This document shows positions 1 to 8,864 of a stretch of DNA of 37,938 nt, in pieces (the stretch's first letter is position 1; each line of letters starts with the position of its first letter). The notes beneath the pieces were generated by a model. That model was not told the origin of the DNA. It was given only the letters and a program-made list of their open reading frames with translations, and made no database searches. The DNA is from Planctomycetota bacterium (GTDB lineage Bacteria > Planctomycetota > Phycisphaerae > Phycisphaerales > SM1A02). Location: assembly GCA_024226535.1 (NCBI GenBank), contig JAAELP010000428.1, forward strand, positions 1 through 37,938. Direction: 5' to 3'. The position numbers and the translations under genes are program-made.

Positions 1-666
1 CCCCTGCGGCTGCCGGACCTCGCAGATGGGCTCGGGCGCCGCTTCGATATCCGTCTTGCTCAGGCGCACGACCACGGCGGCCTTGCCGTGGAACTCGCGT
101 CGGGCCATGAGCTCGCAGAGCATGTCGAGCCGCTCCTGCGCGTCCTCGACTTCGCGGATGCGTTCGGCGAACCGGTTGAGGATCGACAGGTGCGTGGTGT
201 CGATCTTCGGCGACGGGACGTCCACGAGCGTGGAGATCCGCGAGTCGGTCGAGTCGTCCACGGGCAGCGGCGCGATCATCGTCGCCCCGCGGGAGTCGAA
301 CACGCTGGTCCCCATCTCCGGCGAGACGAGCCGCAACTCGTACGATCCGATCTCGACGCGGTCGCCGGGGCGGAGGGCGACCTCGCGCACGCGGTGACCG
401 TTCACCCGCGTTCCGTTGTTGCTTCCGAGATCACGAAGCTGGCAGCGCCCCGTCTCGTCGACAAAGACCTCCGCGTGCCGACGCGAGACCGTCTCGCAGT
501 TGAGTCGGATGCGGGCATCGTCGGAGCGGCCGATGACCTTCGGCTCCGGCTCCAACGGCTCCCGGGAGCGATTGCCACGCCCGTCCAGGATCTCCAGGAA
601 GAGTTCGCCCGCGGCGTCTTGATCGAGTTGGCTTGAGACCTGGGCCATCATTCGTCGGCGGGGCAT
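1..666 (-). CDS. FHA-domain protein, N-terminal part (cut by window edge)
   Basis: The reading frame is open from ATG at 666 through the left edge, so the C-terminus is missing. Residues about 22-115 form a forkhead-associated domain, a phosphothreonine-binding fold. The family signature is visible: GR at 46-47, SRRH at 61-64, GSNNGT at 81-86 and VNG at 88-90. After a linker, residues about 160-222 look like the start of a GAF-type sensory domain. FHA-GAF proteins usually continue into a phosphatase, cyclase or AAA+ output domain, but that part is outside the window. In-frame ATGs at 651 and 648 are alternative starts, and none of the three has a clear Shine-Dalgarno. FHA domains read Ser/Thr kinase products, so a link with the kinase at 5861-8128 is possible but inferred only. 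Confidence 0.85.
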   Translation of the reverse strand, partial: MPRRRMMAQVSSQLDQDAAGELFLEILDGRGNRSREPLEPEPKVIGRSDDARIRLNCETVSRRHAEVFVDETGRCQLRDLGSNNGTRVNGHRVREVALRPGDRVEIGSYELRLVSPEMGTSVFDSRGATMIAPLPVDDSTDSRISTLVDVPSPKIDTTHLSILNRFAERIREVEDAQERLDMLCELMARREFHGKAAVVVRLSKTDIEAAPEPICEVRQPQG

Positions 667-789
667 TGTAAGGCCGGACGCGCCCGTCGGGGGTCCAACA
701 ATCTTCGCGAGGGAAGCACATGGGCGGGATCGATCCGGATGCTGGCGTGCATCGCGGTGCTGGCGTGGGGACAAGACGTTACGGGCACG

Positions 790-3700
790 TTACGGGCACG
801 GCCCCCAGTGCGCGATCACGATCAGGATGTCGCCGAAGTTCACCTCGCCGTCGAGGTTCGGATCGCCGGGGCACGTGATGCCGATCTGGCACGGTCCCCA
901 GTGGCCGATGATGAACAGGATGTCGCCGAAGTTCACCTCGCCGTCGCCGTTGAGGTCGCCTGGGCACGGGAACACCGTGTTGATAAGCACCGTCACCGAG
1001 CCGCCCGTCGGCTGATCGAGGTCGACGTTGACCGTCACGAGATCCGGCGGTCCATCGTCGTTGAAGTCGCCGCTCAGCACGTGCTGCGGCTCGGCGCCGA
1101 TCGGGATCGCCTGCGGGTCGCCGAACGTGAGCACGCCGCTCGGGACGAGCAGGTTCTCCAGCAACAGCAGCGCCGGGCCGGCGATCGGGTCCTCGCCCGC
1201 GACGACGATGTCCAGGTCCGAGTCGCCGTCGAGATCGACCAGTTCCACCGAGAGCGGCGCGATGCCCGCGTCGAGCGTGATGGGCTCCGCGAAGGTCGGG
1301 GCGCCGAGATCCGGCGGCCCGAGGTTCAGCAGGATCGTCACCGTACCGTCGCCGAAGTTCGCGGTCACGATGTCATCAAGACCGTCGAGGTTCAGGTCGT
1401 CGGTGTCGACGTCGACCGGGTCGAGACCGACCGGAAGACCCGGCTGCGCCGTGAACACGCCGGCGCCCTCGTTGATGATGACCGTGACCGTATCGCTGCC
1501 GACGCTGCTCACGACGAGATCATCGAGGTCTTCGTTGTCGTCGAGGTCGCGCACATCCATCGAGACCGGCCCCGCCCCCACGTCGATCGTCGCCGCCGAC
1601 GTGAACGTGCCGGGCGGGTCGTTCTCCAGGATCGTCACCTGCGCCGTCGTCTCGTCGGCGACAGCGAGATCGATCGCGCCAATACCCAGGAAGTCGGCCG
1701 CCACGATCGCGCTCGGTGACGTGAAGCCCTCGATCACGGGACCGGGCGTGAAGCCGCCCGTGTCGTCAGCGTCGTTGTAGAGGATGGAGACTGTCCCGTC
1801 GCCGGCGTTCGTCACGGCGAGGTCGAGGTAGCCGTCGTTGTTGAAGTCACCGACGGCGATGTCGCTGGGATCGGCGCCGACGGGGATCGTCGGAAGCTGC
1901 GGATCGAGACCGAGCCAATCGCCACCCATGTCGTTGCCGAGGTTGAGGAAGATCTGCACGGCGCCGGGCAGCATCGGGTCGGGATCGGGCAGGAGCACGG
2001 CGACGTCGAGCGTGCCCATCACGGTGTCGAAGTTGCCAACGGCGTGGATGAGCGGCTCGCTGTCGGCGGGGTCCTCGTCCGGCGGCTCGAACGGTGACGC
2101 GAGGAGCGGGGTGATGCCGACGGAGGCCGTGTCGTTCCGGATGTCGGGGTCGGGTTCGGTGGCGGATGCGGTGGCGACGTTGGTGATGAAACCCTGGTAC
2201 CGCAGCACCTGATGGGTCAGTTCACTCGCCGCGTAGAGGTTGCCGTCGGGGCCGAACGCTATCCCGACCGGCTGGTTCAACCCGCCGCCGCTGGCAAACT
2301 CGTCGATGAACGAACCGGTCGCCCCGTCATAGCGAAGCACCGCATCGCTCCCGGCGCTCGCGACGTAGAGGTTGCCGTCCGGCCCAAACTCGAGCGCCCG
2401 GGCAGCGCTCAGTCCCCCGCCGCTGGCGAAGACCCCCAGGGGCGCTCCCGTCGCCCCGTCGTAGCGCAGCACGCTCCCGCTGTCGGTCGATACGTAGACG
2501 TGCCCGTCCGGGCCGAACACGATGTCGGCCGGATCGTCCGGCGCGCCGATCGTGGTGAAGACGTCCATGAACACGCCGGTCACCGCGTCGTACCGCAGGA
2601 CCTCGCTCGAGTCATTGCTCACGACGTAGAGGGAATCCCCCTCGGGGCCGAACGCCATGCCGATGGGATCGCCCAGCCCGCCGCTCTGGGCAGTGACGAA
2701 GTCGTCGATGAACGCGCCGGTCGTTCCGTCGTAGCGAAGAACCTCGTGCGTGCTCCCGCTCGAAACGTAGAGGTTCCCGTCGGGGCCGAACCTGGGATTG
2801 GCGGGATCGTCCAGTCCGCCGCTCTGGGAGCTGACGAAATCGTCGATGAACGCACCTGTCGTCCCGTCGTAGCGAAGGATTTCGTCGCTGAGAGTGCTCG
2901 CCACGTAGAGGTTCCCGTCGGGGCCGAACGTCATGAGGGCGGGCACGTTGAGTCCTCCCCCGCTCGCAAACACGTCGATGAACGCGCCGGTGCCCGTCGT
3001 CCCCGCGGTGCCCACGTCCACGGTCACGCGCAGGGCGAGTTGCACCGCGGTCCCGATCGCCAGCGTGCCGACGTCCCACAGGCCGGTCACGTCGTCGTAC
3101 GTTCCCTGGTCGATCGAATCCACGCCGACGAACGTCACGCTCGCCGGAAGCTGATCCGTCACCGTCACCCCCGTCGCGTCGAACAGGCCTTCGTTGCTCA
3201 CGGTGACCGTGTAGACGATCTCATCGCCCTCGAAGGGGAGGTCGTTCGACACCGTCTTCGTCACCGCGAGATCCGCGGCGACGACGGTGATGCCGGCGAA
3301 CGCCTCGTTGTTCAGGATGTCCGGGTCGGGCTCGGCGGCGGAAGCGGTGGCGAAGTTGGTGACGAAGCCCTGGTAGCGGAGGATCTCGCTCGCGAGCACG
3401 CTCGTGCTTGCCAAGTAGAGATTGCCGTCGGGACCGAATGCGAAGCCGCGTGGCTCGTCCAGACCGCCGCCGGTGGCGAAGGTGTCGATGAAGTCGCCAG
3501 TCTGCCCGTCATAGCGCAGCACCACATCGCCATCGAAGCTCCCGGCGAAGAGGTTGCCGTCGGGACCGAACGCGATCCCGCTGGCTCCGTCTAATCCGCC
3601 CGCGAATACACCAATGGGATTGCCGGTTCCGCCGTCGAAGCGCAGCACTGCATCGCTGATCTTGCTCGACACGTAGAGGTGCCCGTCTGGGCCGAAGACC

Positions 3701-5211
3701 AGGTCGAGCGGATCGTCCGGTACGTCAAGTGTGGCGAAGATCCCGACGAAGGCACCCGTCGTCCGTTCGAACCGCAGCACGTTGCCATACTCGTTGTTGG
3801 TGACATAGAGGTCACCGCCGTCGGGGCCGAACGTGAGGCTTACGGGATCGGCCAGTTCATCGGTCGCAAAGACGTCGATGAACGTGCCTGTGACGCCGTC
3901 GTACCGGAGAATCTCCCCCGTGTCATTGCTCGCCACGTAGAGGTTGCCGTCAGGCCCGAACTTCAGGCCTTCCGGATCGAGCAGTCCGCCCCCGCTTGTG
4001 AAGACGCCAGCGAACGCGCCCGTCGCGCCGTCGTAACGAAGGACTTCGTCGCCGATCTGGCTCGCCACGAAGAGGTCCCCATCGGGGCCGAAGGTCACAC
4101 CAACGGGGCCGCCCAAACCGCCGCCGCTCGCGAACACGCCCATGAACGCGCCGGTGCCCGTCGTCCCCGCGGTGCCCGCGCCCACGGTTGCGCGCAGGGC
4201 AAGCTGGGCCGTGGTCTCGCTCGACAGCGTGCCGACATCCCACAGGCCGGTCACGTCGTCGTACGTTCCCTGGTCGATCGAGTCGACCTGCACGAACGTC
4301 ACCCCCGCCGGGAGTTGATCCGTCACGGTGACTCCCGTCGCGTCCACGGGGTCGTCGTTGGTGACGGTGATCGTGTACACGATCTCCTCGCCCTCCTCGG
4401 GCAAGTCGTTGGACACGGTCTTCGTCACCGCGAGATCCGGAACGATCCGGATCTCCTCGGCCTCCAGGTACCAGTCCATGTCCTCAACCAGATCGAGGCT
4501 CCACACGAACGGGGCGAACTCGTCCCGGAACGTGGCGCCATTATCCAGACTGAACTCCGCCGTGATCTCGTTCGTGTCGTCATTGAAGCTCAGACGGAAG
4601 AACACATCACCGGTGACTTCACTCTCGGAAATCGAGACACTCTGGACGACCATCGATGCTGGACCAGGACCATCGTTGAACGTGAACCAGATCGCCAGGC
4701 CGGGCGGAACACCAACAGCCTCCGCCATCGCCGGCTCGAGGTTGATCATATTGAAATCGATGTCTTCCTCACCGGACGCCCAGTCTGTGCTCAGCCCGAC
4801 GCCATAGAACTGGTTCAGGCCGGCCGCGGCGGAAGCCCATCGTGCCGTGACGGTGAAGTCGCCCTGGCCATCGACTACATCGAAACTCGTCCAGTCAGCC
4901 GTTCGAACGCTCGCCCGCTCGCTCTCGATGGCGATCCCGCCGATCTCCAGCGGATCGAAGAGCTCACCCGGCGTCATGAGCGTCAGGAACCCCCCGCTTT
5001 CGATGACCGTGGGCTCCTCGATGTGCCACGGAGCCACGACGCCGTCGTCAAACTCATCGACCGCGTTTCCCGGCAGGTTGCCGATGATCTCGAAGCTGTC
5101 TACCTGGAACTGATAGCTGGCGAAGTGCGAACCGGCCCGAACCGGCGCGACGGCGCAGAGCAACGCACCGACGCACGCAACGCGAACCGCGATCAACCGC
5201 ATCATCGACAT
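790..5211 (-). CDS. Exported mosaic protein: LamG-like, two DUF11/beta-propeller modules, FG-GAP repeats, dockerin-like tail
   Basis: A 1473-residue protein of unknown function. ATG at 5211 is preceded by GGAGG at 8 nt. Residues 1-26 are a signal peptide ending near VRAG. Residues about 33-255 resemble a concanavalin/LamG jellyroll. Residues 259-646 and 647-1040 are two copies of one module, spaced exactly 388 residues apart. Each module is a DUF11 domain whose sequence is interrupted after GTAGTTGTG by six blades of the type FGPDGNLYVAS...LRYDG, and resumes at TNxATASA. Residues about 1045-1412 contain FG-GAP/VCBS-like units such as VGDFNNDGYLDLAV. Residues 1416-1473 are two 26-residue Cys-to-Cys dockerin-like repeats with Asp/Asn-rich calcium-loop signatures. 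It is probably a surface or matrix protein. The stop codon lies in an 11-bp tandem duplication. Confidence 0.9.
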   Translation of the reverse strand: MSMMRLIAVRVACVGALLCAVAPVRAGSHFASYQFQVDSFEIIGNLPGNAVDEFDDGVVAPWHIEEPTVIESGGFLTLMTPGELFDPLEIGGIAIESERASVRTADWTSFDVVDGQGDFTVTARWASAAAGLNQFYGVGLSTDWASGEEDIDFNMINLEPAMAEAVGVPPGLAIWFTFNDGPGPASMVVQSVSISESEVTGDVFFRLSFNDDTNEITAEFSLDNGATFRDEFAPFVWSLDLVEDMDWYLEAEEIRIVPDLAVTKTVSNDLPEEGEEIVYTITVTNDDPVDATGVTVTDQLPAGVTFVQVDSIDQGTYDDVTGLWDVGTLSSETTAQLALRATVGAGTAGTTGTGAFMGVFASGGGLGGPVGVTFGPDGDLFVASQIGDEVLRYDGATGAFAGVFTSGGGLLDPEGLKFGPDGNLYVASNDTGEILRYDGVTGTFIDVFATDELADPVSLTFGPDGGDLYVTNNEYGNVLRFERTTGAFVGIFATLDVPDDPLDLVFGPDGHLYVSSKISDAVLRFDGGTGNPIGVFAGGLDGASGIAFGPDGNLFAGSFDGDVVLRYDGQTGDFIDTFATGGGLDEPRGFAFGPDGNLYLASTSVLASEILRYQGFVTNFATASAAEPDPDILNNEAFAGITVVAADLAVTKTVSNDLPFEGDEIVYTVTVSNEGLFDATGVTVTDQLPASVTFVGVDSIDQGTYDDVTGLWDVGTLAIGTAVQLALRVTVDVGTAGTTGTGAFIDVFASGGGLNVPALMTFGPDGNLYVASTLSDEILRYDGTTGAFIDDFVSSQSGGLDDPANPRFGPDGNLYVSSGSTHEVLRYDGTTGAFIDDFVTAQSGGLGDPIGMAFGPEGDSLYVVSNDSSEVLRYDAVTGVFMDVFTTIGAPDDPADIVFGPDGHVYVSTDSGSVLRYDGATGAPLGVFASGGGLSAARALEFGPDGNLYVASAGSDAVLRYDGATGSFIDEFASGGGLNQPVGIAFGPDGNLYAASELTHQVLRYQGFITNVATASATEPDPDIRNDTASVGITPLLASPFEPPDEDPADSEPLIHAVGNFDTVMGTLDVAVLLPDPDPMLPGAVQIFLNLGNDMGGDWLGLDPQLPTIPVGADPSDIAVGDFNNDGYLDLAVTNAGDGTVSILYNDADDTGGFTPGPVIEGFTSPSAIVAADFLGIGAIDLAVADETTAQVTILENDPPGTFTSAATIDVGAGPVSMDVRDLDDNEDLDDLVVSSVGSDTVTVIINEGAGVFTAQPGLPVGLDPVDVDTDDLNLDGLDDIVTANFGDGTVTILLNLGPPDLGAPTFAEPITLDAGIAPLSVELVDLDGDSDLDIVVAGEDPIAGPALLLLENLLVPSGVLTFGDPQAIPIGAEPQHVLSGDFNDDGPPDLVTVNVDLDQPTGGSVTVLINTVFPCPGDLNGDGEVNFGDILFIIGHWGPCQIGITCPGDPNLDGEVNFGDILIVIAHWGPCP
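2105..4438 (-). repeat. Internal tandem duplication, period 1164 bp
   Basis: Two adjacent copies of the DUF11-plus-propeller module lie within the large exported protein gene. The motif DLAVTKTVSNDLP begins at 4437 and again at 3273, exactly 1164 bp (388 codons) apart. Stretches in the DUF11 half are identical at DNA level, for example the run beginning CACAGGCCGG at 3077 and at 4241. The propeller halves are more diverged, which suggests an old duplication with the DUF11 part kept similar by selection or gene conversion. Confidence 0.85.
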
Positions 5212-5362
5212 GGGAGTCTCCTCCCAACGGAACCCGCGGGCATGCCACGCAGCAGCACGCGCGCCCGACCGTCACCGTCGAATCCCCCCCGGAAGAAGAC
5301 GCTCCGGAACCCGCGACGACGGGTCCCAAGTCAACTTTCTGCCTTCGTGCCTCCGTGCCTCC

Positions 5363-5788
5363 CTAAACGGGCCAATCCCGCAGGATTCGTTCCGTCTCCT
5401 CGGAATGACCCGACTCGTCGCGAACCATGTCCTCGAGCTGCACGGCGAGACCCTTGTCGCCGAACGCATCGGCCTGTTCGGCGCGCTCGGCGTAGTCCTT
5501 CGTCGCCTGGCGCTCGGCGGCCAGCACGGCCTCGAGCATTTCTCGGTTGTTCTTCGCCGGCGGCACCGGCCGCGGCTCCGTCGTCGGCTCTCCGCCGAGG
5601 GCCACGATCTTGTTCGCGAGGTACTGGGCGTGTGCCTGCTCGTCGACGACCTCCGCGAGGAAGAACTGCGCCAACTGCGGTCGGTACGGTCCCGTGGCCT
5701 TCGCCGCGTACGTGAGGTACTGGATGATCGCCGAAAGCTCGCCGGCGAGATCCTCGTTGAGATGAGCAGTGAGGGTCTGCTTGTCCAT
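5363..5788 (-). CDS. Bacterioferritin-like di-iron protein
   Basis: 141 residues forming a four-helix ferritin-like protein that likely oxidises and stores iron or protects against peroxide in the cytoplasm. The ferroxidase ligands of the bacterioferritin family are all present with the expected spacing: E17, E50-x-x-H53, E92 and E125-x-x-H128. The protein is a little shorter than classical bacterioferritin (about 155-160 residues). No Met equivalent to the heme-binding Met52 is seen (position 51 is Gln, 52 Ala), so a heme-free bacterioferritin-like or Dps-like member is equally possible. It stands alone on the minus strand, 150 bp upstream of the large exported protein gene and 72 bp downstream of the kinase gene. 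No strong Shine-Dalgarno precedes ATG at 5788. Confidence 0.88.
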   Translation of the reverse strand: MDKQTLTAHLNEDLAGELSAIIQYLTYAAKATGPYRPQLAQFFLAEVVDEQAHAQYLANKIVALGGEPTTEPRPVPPAKNNREMLEAVLAAERQATKDYAERAEQADAFGDKGLAVQLEDMVRDESGHSEETERILRDWPV

Positions 5789-5860
5789 GGGGACCGATTG
5801 TAGAGGGGCCCCCGTGTGATCCGGGGGGGGCGGTCTTCCCGATCGACCGGAGGTGAGACG

Positions 5861-8128
5861 TCAGGGGCTCTCCCGGAACTCCGCGGCGCGGGCCGGGCGG
5901 CCGGTCGCCTCGTATACCGTCGCGAGGTGACGGCGCGCTTGGCGTACGCGGTCGTCGGCGGCGCCGAGCACCTCGCGAAGACGACGCTCGGCGTCGACGA
6001 GCAGCGGCTCGGCGCGTTCGTAGGCACCGGACTCCGCGAGCACGCCGCCGAGCACGGCGCGGGTCCGCGCAACCTGCCAGTGCTCGGCCGACAGGAAACG
6101 GCTCCGCACCTCGAGACACTCGTCGAGCAGGTCCACCGCTTCTTCCCCGTCGCCCTGGCGGGCGAGCAGCGAGCCGAGCGCCTCCAGCGACCGCGCGAGG
6201 TCCGGATGCTGGTCGGACAGCACGTCGCGACGGATGTCGAGCGCCTCGCGGTGCAGGCGTTCGGCGCGCTCCGTGTCGCCCCGGGCATCGGCGATCCGCG
6301 CGAGCGTGAACAGGCACATCGCGACGTCCTGGTGCTTCGGACCGTAGATCCCCCGCCGAATGTCCAGCGATTCCTCGAGCAGTGTTCGCGCTTCGATATA
6401 TCGGCCCTGGCGCAGCCGCATCCCGGCAAAGCTCGCGAGGCTGTAGGAGACGTCGATGCTCCGGAGACCGAGCAGGTCGCGGCGCAACGCGATCGCGTCC
6501 GCGAACAGCCGCTCCGCCTCGAGGTACCGTCCCTGGTCACGACGCAGCAATGCCAGCGCGTTCAGGCTCCGGGCGACGTCCGGATGACGCTCGCCGTGCA
6601 GTTCCAGCCGCGTTCGGAGTGAGCGCTCGAGCTGCGCCTCGGCGTCGTCGAGCCGCCCCAGGCCGCGGTAGCTGTTGCCCACCGTCATGCGAATGGTCGC
6701 CGCCACCTCCGGCTGATCGGCGAGGGCCATGTCGATCCACTGCACGGCTTCGTCGAGCAACTCTCGGACGACGACGTCGTCGCCGGGCCGCGCCGGGTGC
6801 ACCGATCCCAGCGTGTCCTCCAGGAACACGTTGATCTCCCGCAGCTTCTCGTTCTCGATGTTGATGCGGTGGTTCTTCACGAGCACCACGCTGGTGAACA
6901 CCACGAGCAAGGCGGCGAAGAGGCCGGCGATCGCGAACGGCACGCGATGTCGCGTGACCGTCTTGCGGAAGACGTACCAGCCGCTGTCCTTCTTCGCCTC
7001 GATCGGCGCGCCGTCGAGGTACCGTCGCAGGTCGTCGCGCAGTGCCGCCGCGGACTGGTACCGGCGCTCGGGGTCCTTGTTGAGCGCCGTGAGCACGATC
7101 GTGTCCAGCTCGTCGCCGATGCGGTACGGTGCCGGACCGGGGTCGGCGGATCGCCGCCACGCGCTCGGCGGCGTCGGCGGCGTGTCGGTGATCGAGCGGA
7201 GGATCTGCGCGAGGTCCCCCTCCATCGGGTAGGGGTAGCGGCCCGTGATCATCTCGTAGAGCAGGACGCCGAGGGAGTAGACGTCGGCCCGCACGTCCAC
7301 CGTCGTCGCGTCCGCTCGCGTCTGCTCCGGCGCCGCGTACGCGAGCGTGCCGAGGAACGAGCCGGCCTCCGTCACCTCGATGGCCGCCGCCGCCGCCTCG
7401 CCGATCGGGCGCGCCAGCCCGAAGTCGAGGATGTGCGGTCGCCCCTGCGTGTCGACGATGACGTTGGCGGGCTTGAGGTCGCGGTGGATCACGCCGTGCT
7501 GGTGCGCCCAGCTCACCCCGTCGCAGATCCCCTCGTACAGCTCGAGCACACCGCGGAGACCGGCCGCCGGCCGCGCGTGATCGGCGTCGTGCCGGCGGCG
7601 CGTCCACTCCGTGAGCGGTTGGCCCTCGATGTACTGCATGACGAGGTACAGGTCGCCGCCTGTCGTCGTGCCGCTGTCGTGAATCGTGACGATGTTCGGG
7701 TGCTCGAGCCCGGCGAGCAGCTCGATCTCGCGTTCGAAGCGCCGGCGCTGCTGCGAGGTGGCGAACGTGCCGGCGAGCAGGAGCTTGAGGGCGACGACGC
7801 GGTTCGTCGCCGCCTGCCGGGCGCGGTGCACGATGCCCTGGCTCCCGCGCTGCACCTCGTCGAGGATCTCGTATCCGTCGATGGGGTTGCCACGGGCGCC
7901 GCCGGCGTCGGGGCGGACCGCGTCGCCGCCGCCGGAGCCCGTGGCGCTGGCGCGCAACCGCGCCGCAAGCCGGTTGTTGGCCACGATCTCCTCCGCCGCG
8001 GCCTCGCACGTCGCGCATCCGTCGAGATGCCGCGCGATCGGCGTGTCGGCCCGCGGGTCGTCGAGGAACGCCTCCAGCTCCATCGCGGTCGGGCAGCGCG
8101 GGTCGGGGGGGGCGGCGGGCTCGCTCAT
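5861..8128 (-). CDS. Membrane Ser/Thr protein kinase with zinc-finger N-terminus and TPR tail
   Basis: 755 residues. The N-terminus contains H34-x3-C38-x2-C41, the pattern of zinc-binding anti-sigma (ZAS) domains. The kinase domain spans about 85-372: nucleotide loop QRGSQG, ATP-binding Lys in VALK (K115), catalytic HRDLKPAN (D217), DFG (235-237) and APE (266-268). All essential residues are present, so it should be active. A single transmembrane helix lies at about 397-417. From about 440 to the end are tetratricopeptide repeats rich in the pattern ARSLNALALLRRDQGRY. By the usual topology the kinase is cytoplasmic and the TPRs extracytoplasmic. The start overlaps the upstream sigma gene closely (TGA-c-ATG), so translation is probably coupled. 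The likely role, inferred, is sensing an envelope signal and controlling the partner sigma factor by binding or phosphorylation. Confidence 0.92.
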   Translation of the reverse strand: MSEPAAPPDPRCPTAMELEAFLDDPRADTPIARHLDGCATCEAAAEEIVANNRLAARLRASATGSGGGDAVRPDAGGARGNPIDGYEILDEVQRGSQGIVHRARQAATNRVVALKLLLAGTFATSQQRRRFEREIELLAGLEHPNIVTIHDSGTTTGGDLYLVMQYIEGQPLTEWTRRRHDADHARPAAGLRGVLELYEGICDGVSWAHQHGVIHRDLKPANVIVDTQGRPHILDFGLARPIGEAAAAAIEVTEAGSFLGTLAYAAPEQTRADATTVDVRADVYSLGVLLYEMITGRYPYPMEGDLAQILRSITDTPPTPPSAWRRSADPGPAPYRIGDELDTIVLTALNKDPERRYQSAAALRDDLRRYLDGAPIEAKKDSGWYVFRKTVTRHRVPFAIAGLFAALLVVFTSVVLVKNHRINIENEKLREINVFLEDTLGSVHPARPGDDVVVRELLDEAVQWIDMALADQPEVAATIRMTVGNSYRGLGRLDDAEAQLERSLRTRLELHGERHPDVARSLNALALLRRDQGRYLEAERLFADAIALRRDLLGLRSIDVSYSLASFAGMRLRQGRYIEARTLLEESLDIRRGIYGPKHQDVAMCLFTLARIADARGDTERAERLHREALDIRRDVLSDQHPDLARSLEALGSLLARQGDGEEAVDLLDECLEVRSRFLSAEHWQVARTRAVLGGVLAESGAYERAEPLLVDAERRLREVLGAADDRVRQARRHLATVYEATGRPARAAEFRESP

Positions 8129-8129
8129 G

Positions 8130-8726
8130 TCACTCGTCCCGCTCGTAGGCGGCGGTCAGCGTCTCGATCACCGTACGCAGGCGCTTGAGGCACCGGTGCT
8201 TGGCGAGGTACACGTCGTTGGCGGTGACGTCGAGCTGCCGCGCGACGTCCGCTGCCGGAACCTCGTCGAGCACCACGCGCTCGAAGATGCGGACCGTCCG
8301 CTCCTCGAAGTGTGTGTCCTCTCTCAGGGAGTCCACCGCCTGGCGGAGGACGGCCCGGTCGCACTCGGCGCGCCACACGGACTCCAGCTCGCCGTCGTCG
8401 GGGACGGCTTCGACGGCGGACATGCCGCGGTGGGCCGGGCGGGCGGCTCGGGTCCGGTACTGCTCGATGGCGCAGTTTCTCGCGATCCCGATGATCCACG
8501 ACGACAGCCGACCCCGTCCCCGCTGGTACTTGCCGTCGCGGTAGGAGCGAACGAACCGCACGAGCGCCTCCTGCGCGAGATCGGCCGCGTCTTCGCCGGC
8601 GAAGCCCAGTTGCCGTGCAAAGCCCACGAGCACCGGCCGGTACCGGGCGTCGAAGGTCTCCCAGATCGCCTCGTTCGCCGGGTCGGCGAGGTCGTCGAGG
8701 AGGGCGGTGGTGGTTCGGGTGAGCAT
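8130..8726 (-). CDS. ECF-type RNA polymerase sigma factor
   Basis: 198 residues, a typical size for a two-domain ECF sigma factor. Region 2 (about 22-92) has the core-binding and -10-recognition helices, including EDAADLAQEAL and the GRLSSWIIGIARN segment. Region 4 (about 128-188) ends in a helix-turn-helix with VARQLDVTANDVYLAKHRCLKRLR. No regions 1 or 3 are present. It is the first gene of a two-gene unit with the ZAS/kinase protein; TGA at 8132-8130 is separated by one base from the kinase ATG. ECF sigma factors linked to Ser/Thr kinases are a recognised arrangement in Planctomycetota. No Shine-Dalgarno is obvious before ATG at 8726. It is divergent from the metalloprotease gene across a 138-bp gap, but whether it controls that gene cannot be told. 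Confidence 0.92.
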   Translation of the reverse strand: MLTRTTTALLDDLADPANEAIWETFDARYRPVLVGFARQLGFAGEDAADLAQEALVRFVRSYRDGKYQRGRGRLSSWIIGIARNCAIEQYRTRAARPAHRGMSAVEAVPDDGELESVWRAECDRAVLRQAVDSLREDTHFEERTVRIFERVVLDEVPAADVARQLDVTANDVYLAKHRCLKRLRTVIETLTAAYERDE

Positions 8727-8827
8727 CCTGAAGAAATCGCGGAGAACGGCTGACAGGATCCGGGAAAACGCCTGAATCCATCATAGAGGCGTGTCCCCGG
8801 CTCACTCGCGGACGCGTCTCGGGGAGA

Positions 8828-8842
8828 TGGGATCGGATCCCA
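8828..8842. promoter_or_regulatory. Operator-like inverted repeat upstream of metalloprotease gene
   Basis: TGGGATC-G-GATCCCA is a perfect inverted repeat with 7-bp arms and a single-base centre. It lies 22 bp upstream of the preferred start at 8865, in the divergent region between the sigma factor and metalloprotease genes. Position and symmetry fit a binding site for a dimeric regulator. No regulator is assigned, and a chance GATC-rich palindrome is possible. Confidence 0.3.
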
Positions 8843-8864
8843 CCAGATGAATGCGAGGTGCACG

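Noticed and set aside
2105..4438. CRISPR-like or DNA repeat array
   Set aside because: The periodic similarity is codon-phased and follows protein blades; no constant short repeats with unique spacers occur anywhere in the window.
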